Assembly: GCF_021582875.1 (NCBI RefSeq)
Contig: NZ_CP091138.1
Span: forward strand, 558,001 to 622,000
Origin: Microbacterium sp. KUDC0406
GTDB taxonomy: Bacteria; Actinomycetota; Actinomycetes; Actinomycetales; Microbacteriaceae
Length of the DNA: 64,000 nucleotides
Reading direction: 5' to 3'
Positions 26,950 to 37,557 of the stretch are shown one piece after another. Every line of letters begins with the position of its first letter. The stretch's first letter is position 1. Made by a program: the position numbers and the translations under genes. The notes below the pieces were generated by a model. The model searched no databases and was not told where the DNA came from. It was given only the letters and a program-made list of their open reading frames with translations.

Positions 26950-29099
26950 CCCCCGACCTCTCGCTCTACCTCGTCACGGACGCTGCGCTGAGCGGCTCGC
27001 GCGGAGTGCCGGCGGTCGTCGCCGCCGCCGTGGACGGCGGCGCGCGCATCGTGCAGCTGCGCGACAAGCACGCGACGGATGCCGAGGTGACGGACCAGCT
27101 CGTCGAGCTCTCGGCCGTGATCGCCGGCCGCGCACTGCTCGTCGTCGACGACCGGCTGGACGCCGCTCTCGAGGCGCGCCGCCGCGGCGCGCGCATCGAC
27201 GGCGTGCACCTCGGCCAGTCGGATGCCTCGGTGCTGGAGGCCCGTTCGGCGCTCGGTCCCGATGCGATCGTCGGCCTCACCGCTAACAGCGCCGCGCACC
27301 TCGACGCCGTCCGCGCCCTGCCGGCGGGCAGCGTCGACTACCTGGGCGTCGGTGTGGTGCACCCCACCGCGACCAAGCCCGACCACCCGCCGGCACTCGG
27401 CATCGCCGGGTTCGCCGAGTTCGTCGAGCGGAGCCCGCTGCCCTGCGTCGCGATCGGCGGCATCGGCCCCGACGACGTCGCGCCGCTGCGCGCCGCCGGC
27501 GCGGCCGGCGTCGCCGTGGTCTCCGCGATCTGCGCCGCGGAGGACCCGCGCACCGCGACCCGTGCGTTCCTGCGCGCCTGGCACGGCGGCCGCCCGCCGC
27601 GGGTGCTGAGCATCGCCGGCAGCGATCCGTCCGGAGGCGCCGGCGTGCAGGCGGATCTCAAGGCGATCGCCGCGAACGGCGGGTACGGCATGGCGGCGAT
27701 CACCGCGCTGACCGCGCAGAACACTCAGGGCGTGCGATCCGTGCACGTTCCGCCGGCGGAGTTCCTCCGTGAGCAGCTCGACGCGCTCGCCGACGACATC
27801 GACATCGACGCCGTGAAGATCGGGATGCTCGCGGACGCCGAGAACATCCGCACGGTCGAGGGCTGGCTGGATGCTGTGCGGCCCGAGACGGTCGTACTGG
27901 ACCCGGTGATGGTCGCCACCAGCGGGGACCGGCTGCTGGACGCGGCGGCCGAGGACGCGCTCCGTGCCCTGCTCCCACTCGCCGACGTCGTCACGCCGAA
28001 CCTGCCCGAGCTGGCCGTGCTCGCCGAAGAGCTCCCTGCGGTCGGATGGGTCGAGGCGCAGGAGCAGGCGCGACGACTGTCCGAGCGGCACGGCGTGCTG
28101 GTGCTGGTCAAGGGCGGCCATCTCGACTCCGCCGATGCTCCCGACGCCCTGGTCGGGCCGGACGGCGTGCTCGCCGCGTTCACGGACCCGCGCATCGTCA
28201 CCGAGAGCACGCACGGCACCGGATGCTCGCTCTCGTCGGCCCTTGCCGTCCGCCGTGCACGGGGTGCGGACTGGGCGACGGCGGTGACCGAGGCGCGGGC
28301 GTGGCTGCGCGAGTCGATCGCCGCAGGCGCCGGCCTCGACGTCGGACGCGGACACGGACCGGTGTCGCACTTCGAGGGGCTGTGGCGAAGAGGCGGGCTC
28401 GACACGGCTCCCACCGCCCGGCAGATCGCGGCGGAGTGGTGGCAGCGGATCGCCGGCATCCGTCACGGTATCGACGGTCTGCCCTTCATCCGAGCGCTCG
28501 CCGACGGAACCCTGCCCCGAGACGCCTTCCTGTTCTATCTCGCACAGGATGCGCTGTACCTGCGCGAGTACGCCCGCGTCCTGGCGGCGGCCTCGGGGCT
28601 GGCACCGACGCCGGAGGAGCAGGCGTTCTGGGCGCAGGGCGCGCAGGGTGCGATCGCCGGTGAGCTCGAGCTGCACGCGTCCTGGCTGAATCCCGGCGAC
28701 GGCGTGGCCGAGATCATGTTCGCCTCCGAAGCGGGCCCTGTCACGACCGCGTACCTCGACCATCTCCGCGCGACGGCGTTCGGCGGCGACTACGCCGAAC
28801 TCATCGCGGCCGTACTGCCCTGCTACTGGCTGTACGCCGACCTGGGGCAGCGGCTCGGCGCCGGCGACCTCGGTGCGTATGCGCTGGATCCGGGGCATCC
28901 GTACGCGTCCTGGCTGACGACCTACGCCGATCCCGCCTTCGCCGACGCGAACCGGCGTGCGATCGCGATCGTCACCGCGGCGGCGGCGGATGTCGGTCCC
29001 GAGAAGCGCGCGCGGATGTACTCCGCGTTCGAGCGGGCGGCGCAGCTCGAGCTCGACTTCTTCGCGGCACCTCTTCCGGACGGCGTGCCCGTCGTGTGA
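26946..29099 (+). CDS. ThiE-ThiD-TenA trifunctional thiamine protein
   Basis: This 717-residue fusion joins three thiamine enzymes. Residues 1-212 are thiamine-phosphate synthase ThiE ([46 protein letters not shown]). Residues 219-475 are HMP/HMP-P kinase ThiD ([51 protein letters not shown]). Residues 489-717 are TenA, which hydrolyses aminopyrimidine salvage products ([19 protein letters not shown]), with its nucleophile Cys in [15 protein letters not shown] phosphorylation, joining to thiazole phosphate and pyrimidine salvage are thus on one chain, next to ThiM, which supplies thiazole phosphate. Confidence 0.94.
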   Translation: MTPDLSLYLVTDAALSGSRGVPAVVAAAVDGGARIVQLRDKHATDAEVTDQLVELSAVIAGRALLVVDDRLDAALEARRRGARIDGVHLGQSDASVLEARSALGPDAIVGLTANSAAHLDAVRALPAGSVDYLGVGVVHPTATKPDHPPALGIAGFAEFVERSPLPCVAIGGIGPDDVAPLRAAGAAGVAVVSAICAAEDPRTATRAFLRAWHGGRPPRVLSIAGSDPSGGAGVQADLKAIAANGGYGMAAITALTAQNTQGVRSVHVPPAEFLREQLDALADDIDIDAVKIGMLADAENIRTVEGWLDAVRPETVVLDPVMVATSGDRLLDAAAEDALRALLPLADVVTPNLPELAVLAEELPAVGWVEAQEQARRLSERHGVLVLVKGGHLDSADAPDALVGPDGVLAAFTDPRIVTESTHGTGCSLSSALAVRRARGADWATAVTEARAWLRESIAAGAGLDVGRGHGPVSHFEGLWRRGGLDTAPTARQIAAEWWQRIAGIRHGIDGLPFIRALADGTLPRDAFLFYLAQDALYLREYARVLAAASGLAPTPEEQAFWAQGAQGAIAGELELHASWLNPGDGVAEIMFASEAGPVTTAYLDHLRATAFGGDYAELIAAVLPCYWLYADLGQRLGAGDLGAYALDPGHPYASWLTTYADPAFADANRRAIAIVTAAAADVGPEKRARMYSAFERAAQLELDFFAAPLPDGVPVV

Positions 29100-29109
29100 C
29101 GACGGGGAT

Positions 29110-29149
29110 TTGCGCATGCCGCGGCGGGGACGATATCGTCGCGGCATGC
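29110..29149 (+). promoter_or_regulatory. Promoter/operator palindrome of the arginine operon
   Basis: TTGCGC (29110-29115) and TATCGT (29134-29139) are a -35/-10 pair with 18-bp spacing. The same stretch holds a perfect 10-bp inverted repeat (29114-29123 with 29140-29149, GCATGCCGCG and complement) around a second perfect palindrome ACGATATCGT (29130-29139). This is a strong candidate repressor site overlapping the promoter. ArgR itself is not encoded in the window. Confidence 0.6.
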
Positions 29150-29229
29150 CCTCGGCCGCACACATGCTCGCACCGCTCGTTCTGAGCGCTGCACCCGTGC
29201 GCCGACGCCGTGGCGGCCGCCGACTCTAG
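29146..29229 (+). CDS. Arg-rich leader peptide upstream of argC (candidate attenuator)
   Basis: This 27-codon ORF begins with ATG exactly 6 bases after the -10 box, as in leaderless starts elsewhere in this window. It reads MPSAAHMLAPLVLSAAPV and ends RRRRGGRRL: six Arg codons (CGC, CGA, CGC, CGT, CGC, CGA) among the last ten. The stop is 91 bases before argC. An Arg-codon run before arginine genes is what a ribosome-stalling attenuator needs. Imperfect pairing such as CCTGTCC/GGACGGG (about 29244-29264) follows, but I do not see a clear terminator. Function is inference. Confidence 0.6.
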   Translation: MPSAAHMLAPLVLSAAPVRRRRGGRRL

Positions 29230-29320
29230 GCGACCCCGCGCTCCTGTCCTGCGTTCGGACGGGATGAGTGCCGGTGTCGCCGCCCCGGTCCTCTCCCACT
29301 CCGACCGTTAAGGTAGATCC

Positions 29321-30400
29321 ATGACGTTTTCCGTCGCCGTCTCCGGCGCATCCGGCTATGCGGGCGGCGAGATCCTGCGCCTCCTCGCCGCGCATCCCGA
29401 CATAGAGATCCGCACCGTCACCGCGCACTCCAACGCCGGTCAGCCGCTTGTGCAGCACCAGCCGCACCTGCGCTCGCTCGCCCATCTCACCCTGCAGGAC
29501 ACGACGCCCGAGATCCTCTCCGGGCACGACATCGTGTTCCTCGCTCTTCCGCACGGGCAGTCCGGGCAGTACACCGACGCGCTCGGCGACGCCCCTCTCG
29601 TGATCGACGCCGGTGCGGACCACCGGCTCACCTCGCGCGCGGCCTGGGACGCGTTCTACGGCGGCGGCTTCCACGAGCCGTGGACCTACGGCGTGCCCGA
29701 GCTGACCGTCGGGGGAGTGAAGCAGCGCGAGAACCTGCGCGGCGCGACCCGCATCGCGGCCCCGGGCTGCAACGCGTCGACCGTGAGCCTCAGCCTCGCG
29801 CCCGGCGTGGCCGCGGGCGTCATCGATCCGGGGGACATCGTCACGGTGCTCGCGGTGGGCCCCTCCGGCGCCGGCAAGAGCCTCAAACCGCACCTGCTGG
29901 GCAGCGAGCTGCTCGGCACCGCCAACCCCTACGCGGTCGGCGGCACGCACCGGCACATCCCCGAGATCCGCCAGGCGCTCGCCGCGGCCCGCCCTTCGGT
30001 CGTTGAGCGAGCGCAGCGAGACGAAACGCCTGACGACATCCGCATCTCGTTCACCCCTGTGCTCGTGCCCATGGCACGCGGCATCCTCGCCACCTCGACC
30101 GCTCCGATCGTGGCGGACGCGAGCGACGCCGACATCCGGGACGCCTGGCAGCATGCCTACGGTGACGAGACCTTCGTGCACCTGCTGCCCGAAGGACACT
30201 TCCCGCGCACGGCTGACGTGCTCGGCGCCAACACCGCCCTGATCGGACTCGCGATCGACCGGGCCGCGAACCGCGTCACCGTGGTCACGGCCGTCGACAA
30301 CCTCGTCAAGGGCACCGCAGGCGCTGCCGTCCAGTCCATGAACATCGCGCTCGGCCTTCCCGAGGACCGCGCTCTCACCGTGAACGGAGTCGCCCCGTGA
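29321..30400 (+). CDS. argC: N-acetyl-gamma-glutamyl-phosphate reductase
   Basis: ArgC reduces N-acetylglutamyl phosphate with NADPH, the third step of arginine synthesis. The 359-residue protein has the N-terminal nucleotide fold ([18 protein letters not shown]), catalytic Cys in [12 protein letters not shown], the His of the active site in GTHRHIPEI, and [18 protein letters not shown]-like insertion (29994-30028) is translated in frame as [11 protein letters not shown] near residue 225, where family members usually have a shorter loop. TAAGG precedes the ATG. It overlaps argJ by four bases (GTGA). Confidence 0.95.
   Translation: MTFSVAVSGASGYAGGEILRLLAAHPDIEIRTVTAHSNAGQPLVQHQPHLRSLAHLTLQDTTPEILSGHDIVFLALPHGQSGQYTDALGDAPLVIDAGADHRLTSRAAWDAFYGGGFHEPWTYGVPELTVGGVKQRENLRGATRIAAPGCNASTVSLSLAPGVAAGVIDPGDIVTVLAVGPSGAGKSLKPHLLGSELLGTANPYAVGGTHRHIPEIRQALAAARPSVVERAQRDETPDDIRISFTPVLVPMARGILATSTAPIVADASDADIRDAWQHAYGDETFVHLLPEGHFPRTADVLGANTALIGLAIDRAANRVTVVTAVDNLVKGTAGAAVQSMNIALGLPEDRALTVNGVAP
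29994..30028. repeat. REP-like element (GAGCGAGCGNAGCGAGACGAA type) inside argC
   Basis: CTTCGGTCGTTGAGCGAGCG continuing CAGCGAGACGAAACG is an imperfect palindrome. Shortened relatives sit at 32457, 33707 and 34678, at the junctions of the same operon. It is read through in frame within argC. Confidence 0.7.
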
Positions 30401-31555
30401 CCGTCACCGCACCCCAGGGATTCGAGGCGGCCGGCGTCGTCACCGGCCTGAAGTCGACCGGGAGGCCCGACGTGGCCGTCGTCGTCAATCGCGGCCCCCG
30501 CAAGGTCGGCACCGCCGTCTTCACCAGCAACCGTGCGAAGGCGAACCCCATCCTGTGGTCGCAGCAGGTCGTGGCCGACAGGATCGTCGAGGCCATCGTG
30601 CTGAACTCCGGGGGAGCGAACTGCTTCACGGGCGAATTCGGCTTCCAGACCAGCCACCTCACGGCCGAGAAGGCCGCCGAGCTGCTCGGAGTGAGCGCCG
30701 GCGACATCGTGGTCTGCTCCACAGGCCTGATCGGCACCGGTGACGAGGCATTCCGGGCCAAGGTGCTCGACGGCGTCGAGCGCGGCATCGCGGGCCTGTC
30801 GTCCGACGGCGGCCAGGCAGCCGCCGAGGCGATCATGACGACCGACACCGTCTCGAAGACCGCGATGGTCAGCGGTGACGGGTGGACGATCGGCGGCATG
30901 GCGAAGGGCGCGGGGATGCTGGCGCCGGGGCTTGCCACGATGCTCGTCGTGATCACCACCGATGCCGACCTCGAGGCGCACGAGGCGGATGCCGCGCTGC
31001 GCCGCGCCACCGGCACGACGTTCGACCGGCTCGACTCCGACGGCTGCATGTCGACGAACGACCAGGTCACGCTGCTCGCCAACGGCGCGAGCGGCGTCAA
31101 GCCCGACCCGGACGCGTTCGACGCTGCGCTCGCCGACCTGTGCGCACAGCTCGCCAAGAAGCTGCAGCAGGACGCCGAGGGGGCCAGCCATGACATCACG
31201 ATCGAGGTCCGGCGGTGCGGCATCCGTCGCCGACGCCGTCGAGGTGGGCCGCTCGGTGGCGCGCAACAACCTGTTCAAGGCCGCGATCTTCGGCAACGAT
31301 CCGAACTGGGGCCGCGTGCTCGCGGCGATCGGCACCACGAGCGCCGAGTTCGACCCGTACGACACCGACGTGTTCATGAACGGCGTCCGCGTCTGCACGG
31401 CCGGCGGCCCCGACCGCCCGCGCGAGGAGGTCGACCTGACCCCGCGCGCGACCGACCTCATCATCGACCTGAAGGTCGGCGGCCAGACCGCCACCATCCT
31501 CACCAACGACCTCACCCACGACTACGTGCACGAGAACAGCGCCTACTCCTCATGA
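30397..31555 (+). CDS. argJ: Glutamate N-acetyltransferase/amino-acid acetyltransferase, frameshifted in this sequence
   Basis: ArgJ moves the acetyl group from N-acetylornithine to glutamate (and may also acetylate glutamate with acetyl-CoA), giving the cyclic pathway. The first frame from GTG 30397 includes [19 protein letters not shown] and the self-cleavage nucleophile region [19 protein letters not shown]. At about 31207-31213 (GTCCGGCGG) one extra base breaks the frame. Removing it gives [20 protein letters not shown] and [19 protein letters not shown] to the true stop, 385 residues. In mature ArgJ the chain splits just before the Thr of a TML motif. The GTG overlaps the argC stop. Confidence 0.9.
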
Positions 31556-32461
31556 CGGATCTGCAGGACACCCCGCCCGACGTGGCCGCCGAGAAGGCCG
31601 CCACGCTCATCGAGTCACTGCCGTGGCTGAAGAAGTTCCGCGACCAGATCGTCGTGGTCAAGTACGGCGGCAACGCCATGGTCAGCGACGAGCTGCAGGA
31701 CGCCTTCGCCCAGGACATCGCCTATCTGCGCTACGTCGGCGTGCAGCCCGTCGTCGTGCACGGCGGCGGCCCGCAGATCTCGACCATGCTCGACCGGCTC
31801 GACATCCCGAGCGAGTTCAAGGGCGGCTACCGGGTCACCAACACCGAGGCGATCAGCGTCGTCCGGATGGTGCTGACCGGGCAGGTCAACCCGCAGCTGG
31901 TCGGCAAGATCAACTCGCACGGCCCGATCGCGACCGGTCTGAGCGGTGAGGACGCCGGGCTGTTCGGCGGCCGCCGTCGCGGCGTCATGATCGACGGCGA
32001 GGAGGTCGACCTCGGCCGCGTCGGCGACGTCGTGCAGGTCGACCCGACCCCGGTGCTCGATCACCTCGCGGCCGGCCGGATCCCGGTCGTCTCCTCGATC
32101 GCGCCGGACCTCGACCACCCGGGGCAGTCGCTGAACGTGAATGCGGATGCCGCCGGCATCCGCCCTGGCCGTCGCGCTGGGCGCGCGCAAGCTGGTCGTC
32201 CTCACCGATGTGCCCGGTCTGTACGCGGACTGGCCCAATCGCGACTCACTGGTGTCGCACCTGACCGCTGAGGCGCTCACCGAGATGCTGCCGCGGCTGG
32301 AGTCCGGGATGATCCCGAAGATGCGCGCCTGCCTCGATGCCGTCGAGGGCGGGGTCGACGCCGCGGCGATCATCGACGGCCGGGTGCCGCACTCGGTACT
32401 CGTGGAGCTCTTCACCAGCAAGGGAATCGGAACGGAAGTGGTAGCGGATGCGTCGCACTGA
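31552..32461 (+). CDS. argB: Acetylglutamate kinase, frameshifted in this sequence
   Basis: ArgB phosphorylates N-acetylglutamate, usually the arginine feedback point. The first frame has [26 protein letters not shown] and [19 protein letters not shown]. It breaks at about 32150-32157 (GCCGCCGGCA) by one extra base. Removing it restores [28 protein letters not shown] and SGMIPKM, 302 residues in all. ATG 31552 overlaps the argJ stop (ATGA). The stop is followed directly by a REP-like element and argD. Confidence 0.9.
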
Positions 32462-32483
32462 GCGAGCGGAGCGAGACGAAGTG
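32457..32483. repeat. REP-like element forming the argB-argD junction
   Basis: ACTGAGCGAGCGGAGCGAGA continuing CGAAGTG spans the argB stop (TGA 32459-32461) and supplies both the purine-rich GAGCGGAGCGAG and the GTG start of argD. Confidence 0.65.
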
Positions 32484-33734
32484 AGCGACTGGAAGAACGA
32501 CGCGTCGCGCGACCTGATGAGCCTGGGCGGACGGCTCGCGCTGCTCACGCGCGGTGAGGGCTCGCATGTGTGGGACATCGACGGCACCCGCTACCTGGAC
32601 TTCCTCGGCGGCATCGCGGTGAACTGCCTCGGGCATGCGCATCCGGTGTTCGTGGATGCCGTGTCCCGGCAGGCGGCGACTCTCGCGCACGTGTCGAACT
32701 ACTTCGCCTCCCCGGCTCAGCTCGAGCTCGCCGCACGGCTGAAGCGGCTCGCCGGCACAGGGGAGCAGGGCCGCGTGTTCCTGACCAACTCCGGCACCGA
32801 GGCGAACGAGACGGCGATCAAGCTCGCCCGGCTGCACGGCTCACGGCCGGTGCACGGGCACGAGACGGGTCGCACCACGATCCTCGTGCTGGACGGCGCG
32901 TTCCACGGCCGCACCATGGGCGCGCTGTCGCTGACGCCCAAGGCGATCTACCGCGACCCGTTCCAGCCGGCCGTGCCGGATGTCCGTACGGTGGAGCACT
33001 CCGTGGAGAGCCTCGAGGCCGCGTTCGACGATTCGGTGGCCGCGATCTTCATCGAGCCCATCCAGGGCGAGGCGGGAGTCATCGAGCTGCCGGACGGCTT
33101 CCTGCAGCGGGCCCGCGAGCTCGCCACGCAGCACGATGCGCTGCTGATCCTCGACGAGGTGCAGACGGGGTCGGGCCGGCTCGGCGAGTGGTTCGCCTTC
33201 CAGCGGTTCGGTGTCGTGCCGGATGCGATCACGCTGGCGAAGAGCATCGGCGCGGGCTTCCCGCTCGGTGCGCTCGTCACGTTCGGTGCCGCGAGCGACC
33301 TGTTCTATCCGGGCACCCACAACTCCACGTTCGGCGGCAACCCGCTCGCCGCAGCCGTCGCGAACGCGGTGCTCGGCCACATCGAGGACGAGGATCTGCT
33401 CGCGAACGTGAACGCGCGCGGTGCCGAGCTGCGCGCCGGCGTCGAGAGCCTGCCGCTGGTGTCCGGCACCCGCGGCGCCGGTCTGCTCATCGGCATCACC
33501 CTGTCGCATCCGGTGGCCGCGGCCGTGCGCGAGGCCGCCCAGGAGCGCGGGCTCATCATCAACGCACCCACCGAGGACGCCATCCGCATCGCACCCGCCT
33601 ACACGATCGGCGATGCCGAGGTGGCGGAGTTCCTCGACCTGTTCGGCCAGGCGCTCGGCGCCGTGGCATCCACTCTCACCACTACGGAGAACACCGCATG
33701 CGATGCACTGAGCGAGAGAATCGAGACGAAGTGA
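32481..33734 (+). CDS. argD: Acetylornithine aminotransferase
   Basis: This PLP enzyme makes N-acetylornithine from N-acetylglutamate semialdehyde. The 417-residue protein has YLDFLGGIAVNCLGHAHP, the cofactor motif NSGTEANETAIKLAR, FHGRTMGAL, LILDEVQTGSGRLGEWFA and the PLP lysine in ITLAKSIGAGFPLGALV. GTG 32481 gives VSDWKNDASRDLM and avoids the repeat-encoded tail [10 protein letters not shown], which would be added if ATG 32448 (inside argB) were used. The C-terminal residues (DALSERIETK) come from the next repeat copy. Confidence 0.94.
   Translation: MSDWKNDASRDLMSLGGRLALLTRGEGSHVWDIDGTRYLDFLGGIAVNCLGHAHPVFVDAVSRQAATLAHVSNYFASPAQLELAARLKRLAGTGEQGRVFLTNSGTEANETAIKLARLHGSRPVHGHETGRTTILVLDGAFHGRTMGALSLTPKAIYRDPFQPAVPDVRTVEHSVESLEAAFDDSVAAIFIEPIQGEAGVIELPDGFLQRARELATQHDALLILDEVQTGSGRLGEWFAFQRFGVVPDAITLAKSIGAGFPLGALVTFGAASDLFYPGTHNSTFGGNPLAAAVANAVLGHIEDEDLLANVNARGAELRAGVESLPLVSGTRGAGLLIGITLSHPVAAAVREAAQERGLIINAPTEDAIRIAPAYTIGDAEVAEFLDLFGQALGAVASTLTTTENTACDALSERIETK
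33707..33733. repeat. REP-like element forming the argD-argF junction
   Basis: ACTGAGCGAGAGAATCGAGA continuing CGAAGTG is a diverged copy of the 32457 element. It encodes the argD C-terminus and provides the GTG start of argF. Confidence 0.6.
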
Positions 33735-34666
33735 CCCGCCACCTGCTGCGCGACGACGACCTGACCCCCGCCGAGCAGTCCGAGATCCTCGATCTCGCGC
33801 TCGAGCTGAAGAAGGATCGCTGGGCGAACAAGGCGCTGGCCGGTCCGCAGACGGTCGCCGTGATCTTCGACAAGTCGTCCACCCGCACCCGGGTGTCGTT
33901 CGCGGTCGGCATCGCCGACCTCGGTGGCTCTCCGCTGATCATCTCGACTGCCAACAGCCAGCTCGGCGGCAAGGAGACCCCTTCCGACACGGCGCGCGTG
34001 CTGGAGCGCCAGGTCGCCGCGATCGTGTGGCGCACCTACGCCCAGCAGGGGCTGGAGGAGATGGCGCGCGGCACGCGCGTGCCCGTGATCAACGCGCTCT
34101 CGGATGACTTCCACCCGTGCCAGCTGCTGGCGGATCTGCTCACGATCCGCGAGCACAAGGGCGAGCTCGCCGGGCTCACGCTGACCTTCTTCGGCGATGC
34201 GCGCAGCAACATGGCGCACTCCTACCTGCTGGCCGGCGTCACCGCGGGGATGCACGTGCGGATGGCCTCGCCCGAGGCCTACGCGCCGCGCGCCGACGTG
34301 GTCGTCGACGCCGAGCGCCGCGCCGCCGAGACCGGCGGCTCGGTCACCCTGCTCGACGACCCTCGTGAGGCAGCCCTCGGCGCCGACGTGATCGTCACCG
34401 ACACGTGGGTGTCGATGGGCAAGGAGGAGGAGAAGAAGCAGCGGCTGCGCGACCTCGGCGGATACAAGGTGACCTCCGAGATCATGAGCCTCGCCGATCC
34501 CGAGTCGATCTTCATCCACTGCCTGCCGGCCGACCGCGGCTACGAGGTCGACACCGAGGTGATCGACGGACCGCAGAGCGTGGTGTGGGACGAGGCGGAG
34601 AACCGTCTGCACGCGCAGAAGGCGCTGCTGGTGTGGCTGCTCGGCAAGCAGGAGGCGGCAGCATGA
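33731..34666 (+). CDS. argF: Ornithine carbamoyltransferase
   Basis: ArgF makes citrulline from ornithine and carbamoyl phosphate. The 311-residue protein begins VTRHLLRDDDLTPAEQ and has the carbamoyl-phosphate loop DKSSTRTRVSFAVG and SDDFHPCQLLADLLTI. The ornithine site appears in FGDARSNMAHSYL and FIHCLPADRG, with the Cys-Leu-Pro motif. GTG 33731 overlaps the argD stop by four bases. The first residues match other OTCs only from this start. Confidence 0.96.
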   Translation: MTRHLLRDDDLTPAEQSEILDLALELKKDRWANKALAGPQTVAVIFDKSSTRTRVSFAVGIADLGGSPLIISTANSQLGGKETPSDTARVLERQVAAIVWRTYAQQGLEEMARGTRVPVINALSDDFHPCQLLADLLTIREHKGELAGLTLTFFGDARSNMAHSYLLAGVTAGMHVRMASPEAYAPRADVVVDAERRAAETGGSVTLLDDPREAALGADVIVTDTWVSMGKEEEKKQRLRDLGGYKVTSEIMSLADPESIFIHCLPADRGYEVDTEVIDGPQSVVWDEAENRLHAQKALLVWLLGKQEAAA

Positions 34667-34677
34667 GCGAGCGCCGT

Positions 34678-36119
<1,442 letters not shown>

Positions 36120-36144
36120 GGCGCTCACGACATGCCTATAAGAG

Positions 36145-36201
36145 GCATATCCGGAGAAAATAACCGATAAACGCATATTCTCAGCATATTCGTGTTACGG
36201 T
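36145..36201 (+). promoter_or_regulatory. AT-rich promoter of the satD-like gene with three GCATAT repeats
   Basis: TACGGT (36196-36201) ends 6 bases before ATG 36208. Upstream, GCATATCC (36145), GCATATTC (36173) and GCATATTC (36184) are direct repeats. The last two are 11 bases apart (one helical turn) and cover the expected -35 region. ATGCCT/AGGCAT forms an inverted repeat at 36132-36148. This is one of the few AT-rich stretches in the window. Confidence 0.5.
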
Positions 36202-36207
36202 TATGCC

Positions 36208-36849
36208 ATGGTGATCGCCGTGATCGCAGACATCGTCGGCTCTCGCCGGCTGCAGGATCGTGCCGCTGCGCAGCAGCAGCTCGATGACACGATCGCGCGT
36301 GTCGAGGCCCGGCATCCGCTGGCGCTGCGACCGCTCCGCCCGACCGTCGGCGACGAGCAGCAGGGCGTCTACACCCGGCTCGAGGACGCCCTGATCTCGC
36401 TGCTGCTCGTGCAGCTCGCGCTGCCCGACGGCGTGGAGTTCCGCTTCGGCCTCGGCATCGGCGAGGTGCGGGCGCTGTCCTCCGCGCACGGCGAGCTCTC
36501 CGACGGCACCGGCTGGTACGCGGCCCGCGACGCGATCGAGTCCGTGCAGGAGCGGGAGCGAGCCATGCCGGGCATCCGCAGCTGGATTGTCGGCGCTCCG
36601 GGGCAGGATGAGGTCATGCCCTCCGTCATCGCCGCATCCAACGCGTACCTGCTGCTGCGCGATGAGACCGTCTCGCGCATGAGTGGGCGGGAACGGCGCC
36701 TGACCCTCGGCCGGATGGAGGGCCTGTCGCAGCAGGATCTCGCCGAGCAGGAGGGGGTGACGCAGCCCAGCGTCTCCAAGGCGCTGCGCGGATCGGGCGC
36801 GACCGTGCTCATCGCCGGCGTCGAACAGCTGCGGGGAGCGCTCGCATGA
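36208..36849 (+). CDS. SatD family protein with C-terminal helix-turn-helix
   Basis: This 213-residue protein begins VIAVIADIVGSRRLQDRA, the SatD signature. The next conserved stretch is RPTVGDEQQGVY and FRFGLGIGEVRAL. Its C-terminal part reads LSQQDLAEQEGVTQPSVSKA, a clear helix-turn-helix. SatD proteins are poorly understood; the HTH suggests DNA binding and perhaps autoregulation through the repeats upstream. It overlaps a membrane-protein gene by four bases (ATGA), so the two likely work together. Confidence 0.8.
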   Translation: MVIAVIADIVGSRRLQDRAAAQQQLDDTIARVEARHPLALRPLRPTVGDEQQGVYTRLEDALISLLLVQLALPDGVEFRFGLGIGEVRALSSAHGELSDGTGWYAARDAIESVQERERAMPGIRSWIVGAPGQDEVMPSVIAASNAYLLLRDETVSRMSGRERRLTLGRMEGLSQQDLAEQEGVTQPSVSKALRGSGATVLIAGVEQLRGALA

Positions 36850-37532
36850 TCCTCGCCGGCCTGCTGCTGTTCGCTGTCGGCGCGGTCGATCTGGTGCGCC
36901 AGTTCGTGCCCGCATCCCGTCGATGGGTCGGGTACGTCGTCGCCGCGCTGGCGCTGTTCCTCATCGGCTCCTTCTGCGATGCCGCGGGGTACATGCTCGC
37001 CGCGGCCGCCGGGGCGGTCGCCTGGCTGCTCAGCATGCCTGATCAGCCGGAGCGCCGGCAGGGCTTCTGGCCGGCGGTGCTCCTGGCCGTGGCATCGGTC
37101 GTCTCGGTGGTCGTGCTCGGAGATCGCGCCCCCGTCGGCTGGGCGCTGGAATCTCCGTTCGGCCGGATCTCGCCCGACCTCGCCGTGCTGGCACTGGGTA
37201 TCGTCGTCTTCCTGCTGGAATCGGGCAACGTCGTGGTCCGCGCCGCCCTGGCCGGGGAGCACACCTGGAAGCCGACCGCCGAAGAGGGCGGCTTCAAGGG
37301 CGGACGGCTGATCGGGCCTCTGGAGCGGATGCTCGCCTTCCTGCTCATGCTCGTCCCGGCATACTCCCTGCTGGCCGCGCTGCTCGCCGCGAAGGGCATC
37401 GTGCGGTTCCCCGAGATCTCCAAGGACGGCGAGACCGGAGCCAGGGCGGAGTACTTCCTGGTGGGCAGCCTGGTCAGCTGGGCGATGGCGCTCGGCGGCG
37501 CCCTGCTGGTGTGGTGGGCGGCGAACGTCTGA
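36846..37532 (+). CDS. Membrane protein paired with SatD (DUF3307-like C-terminal motif)
   Basis: This 228-residue protein has about six hydrophobic segments (ILAGLLLFAVGAVDLV, YVVAALALFLIGSF, AVLLAVASVVSVVVLG and others). Near the C-terminus it reads GGRLIGPLERMLAFLLML, LLAAKGIVRFPEI and AEYFLVGSLVSW. These recall the tail of DUF3307 membrane proteins that commonly accompany SatD. Function is unknown; a membrane signal to the SatD HTH protein is a possible reading. Confidence 0.7.
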   Translation: MILAGLLLFAVGAVDLVRQFVPASRRWVGYVVAALALFLIGSFCDAAGYMLAAAAGAVAWLLSMPDQPERRQGFWPAVLLAVASVVSVVVLGDRAPVGWALESPFGRISPDLAVLALGIVVFLLESGNVVVRAALAGEHTWKPTAEEGGFKGGRLIGPLERMLAFLLMLVPAYSLLAALLAAKGIVRFPEISKDGETGARAEYFLVGSLVSWAMALGGALLVWWAANV

Positions 37533-37544
37533 GCGCGCCGCTGA

Positions 37545-37550
37545 TAGCCT
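37545..37550 (+). promoter_or_regulatory. -10 box of leaderless tyrS transcript
   Basis: TAGCCT ends 7 bases before the tyrS GTG. No T-box leader fits. Confidence 0.5.
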
Positions 37551-37557
37551 TGAGCGC

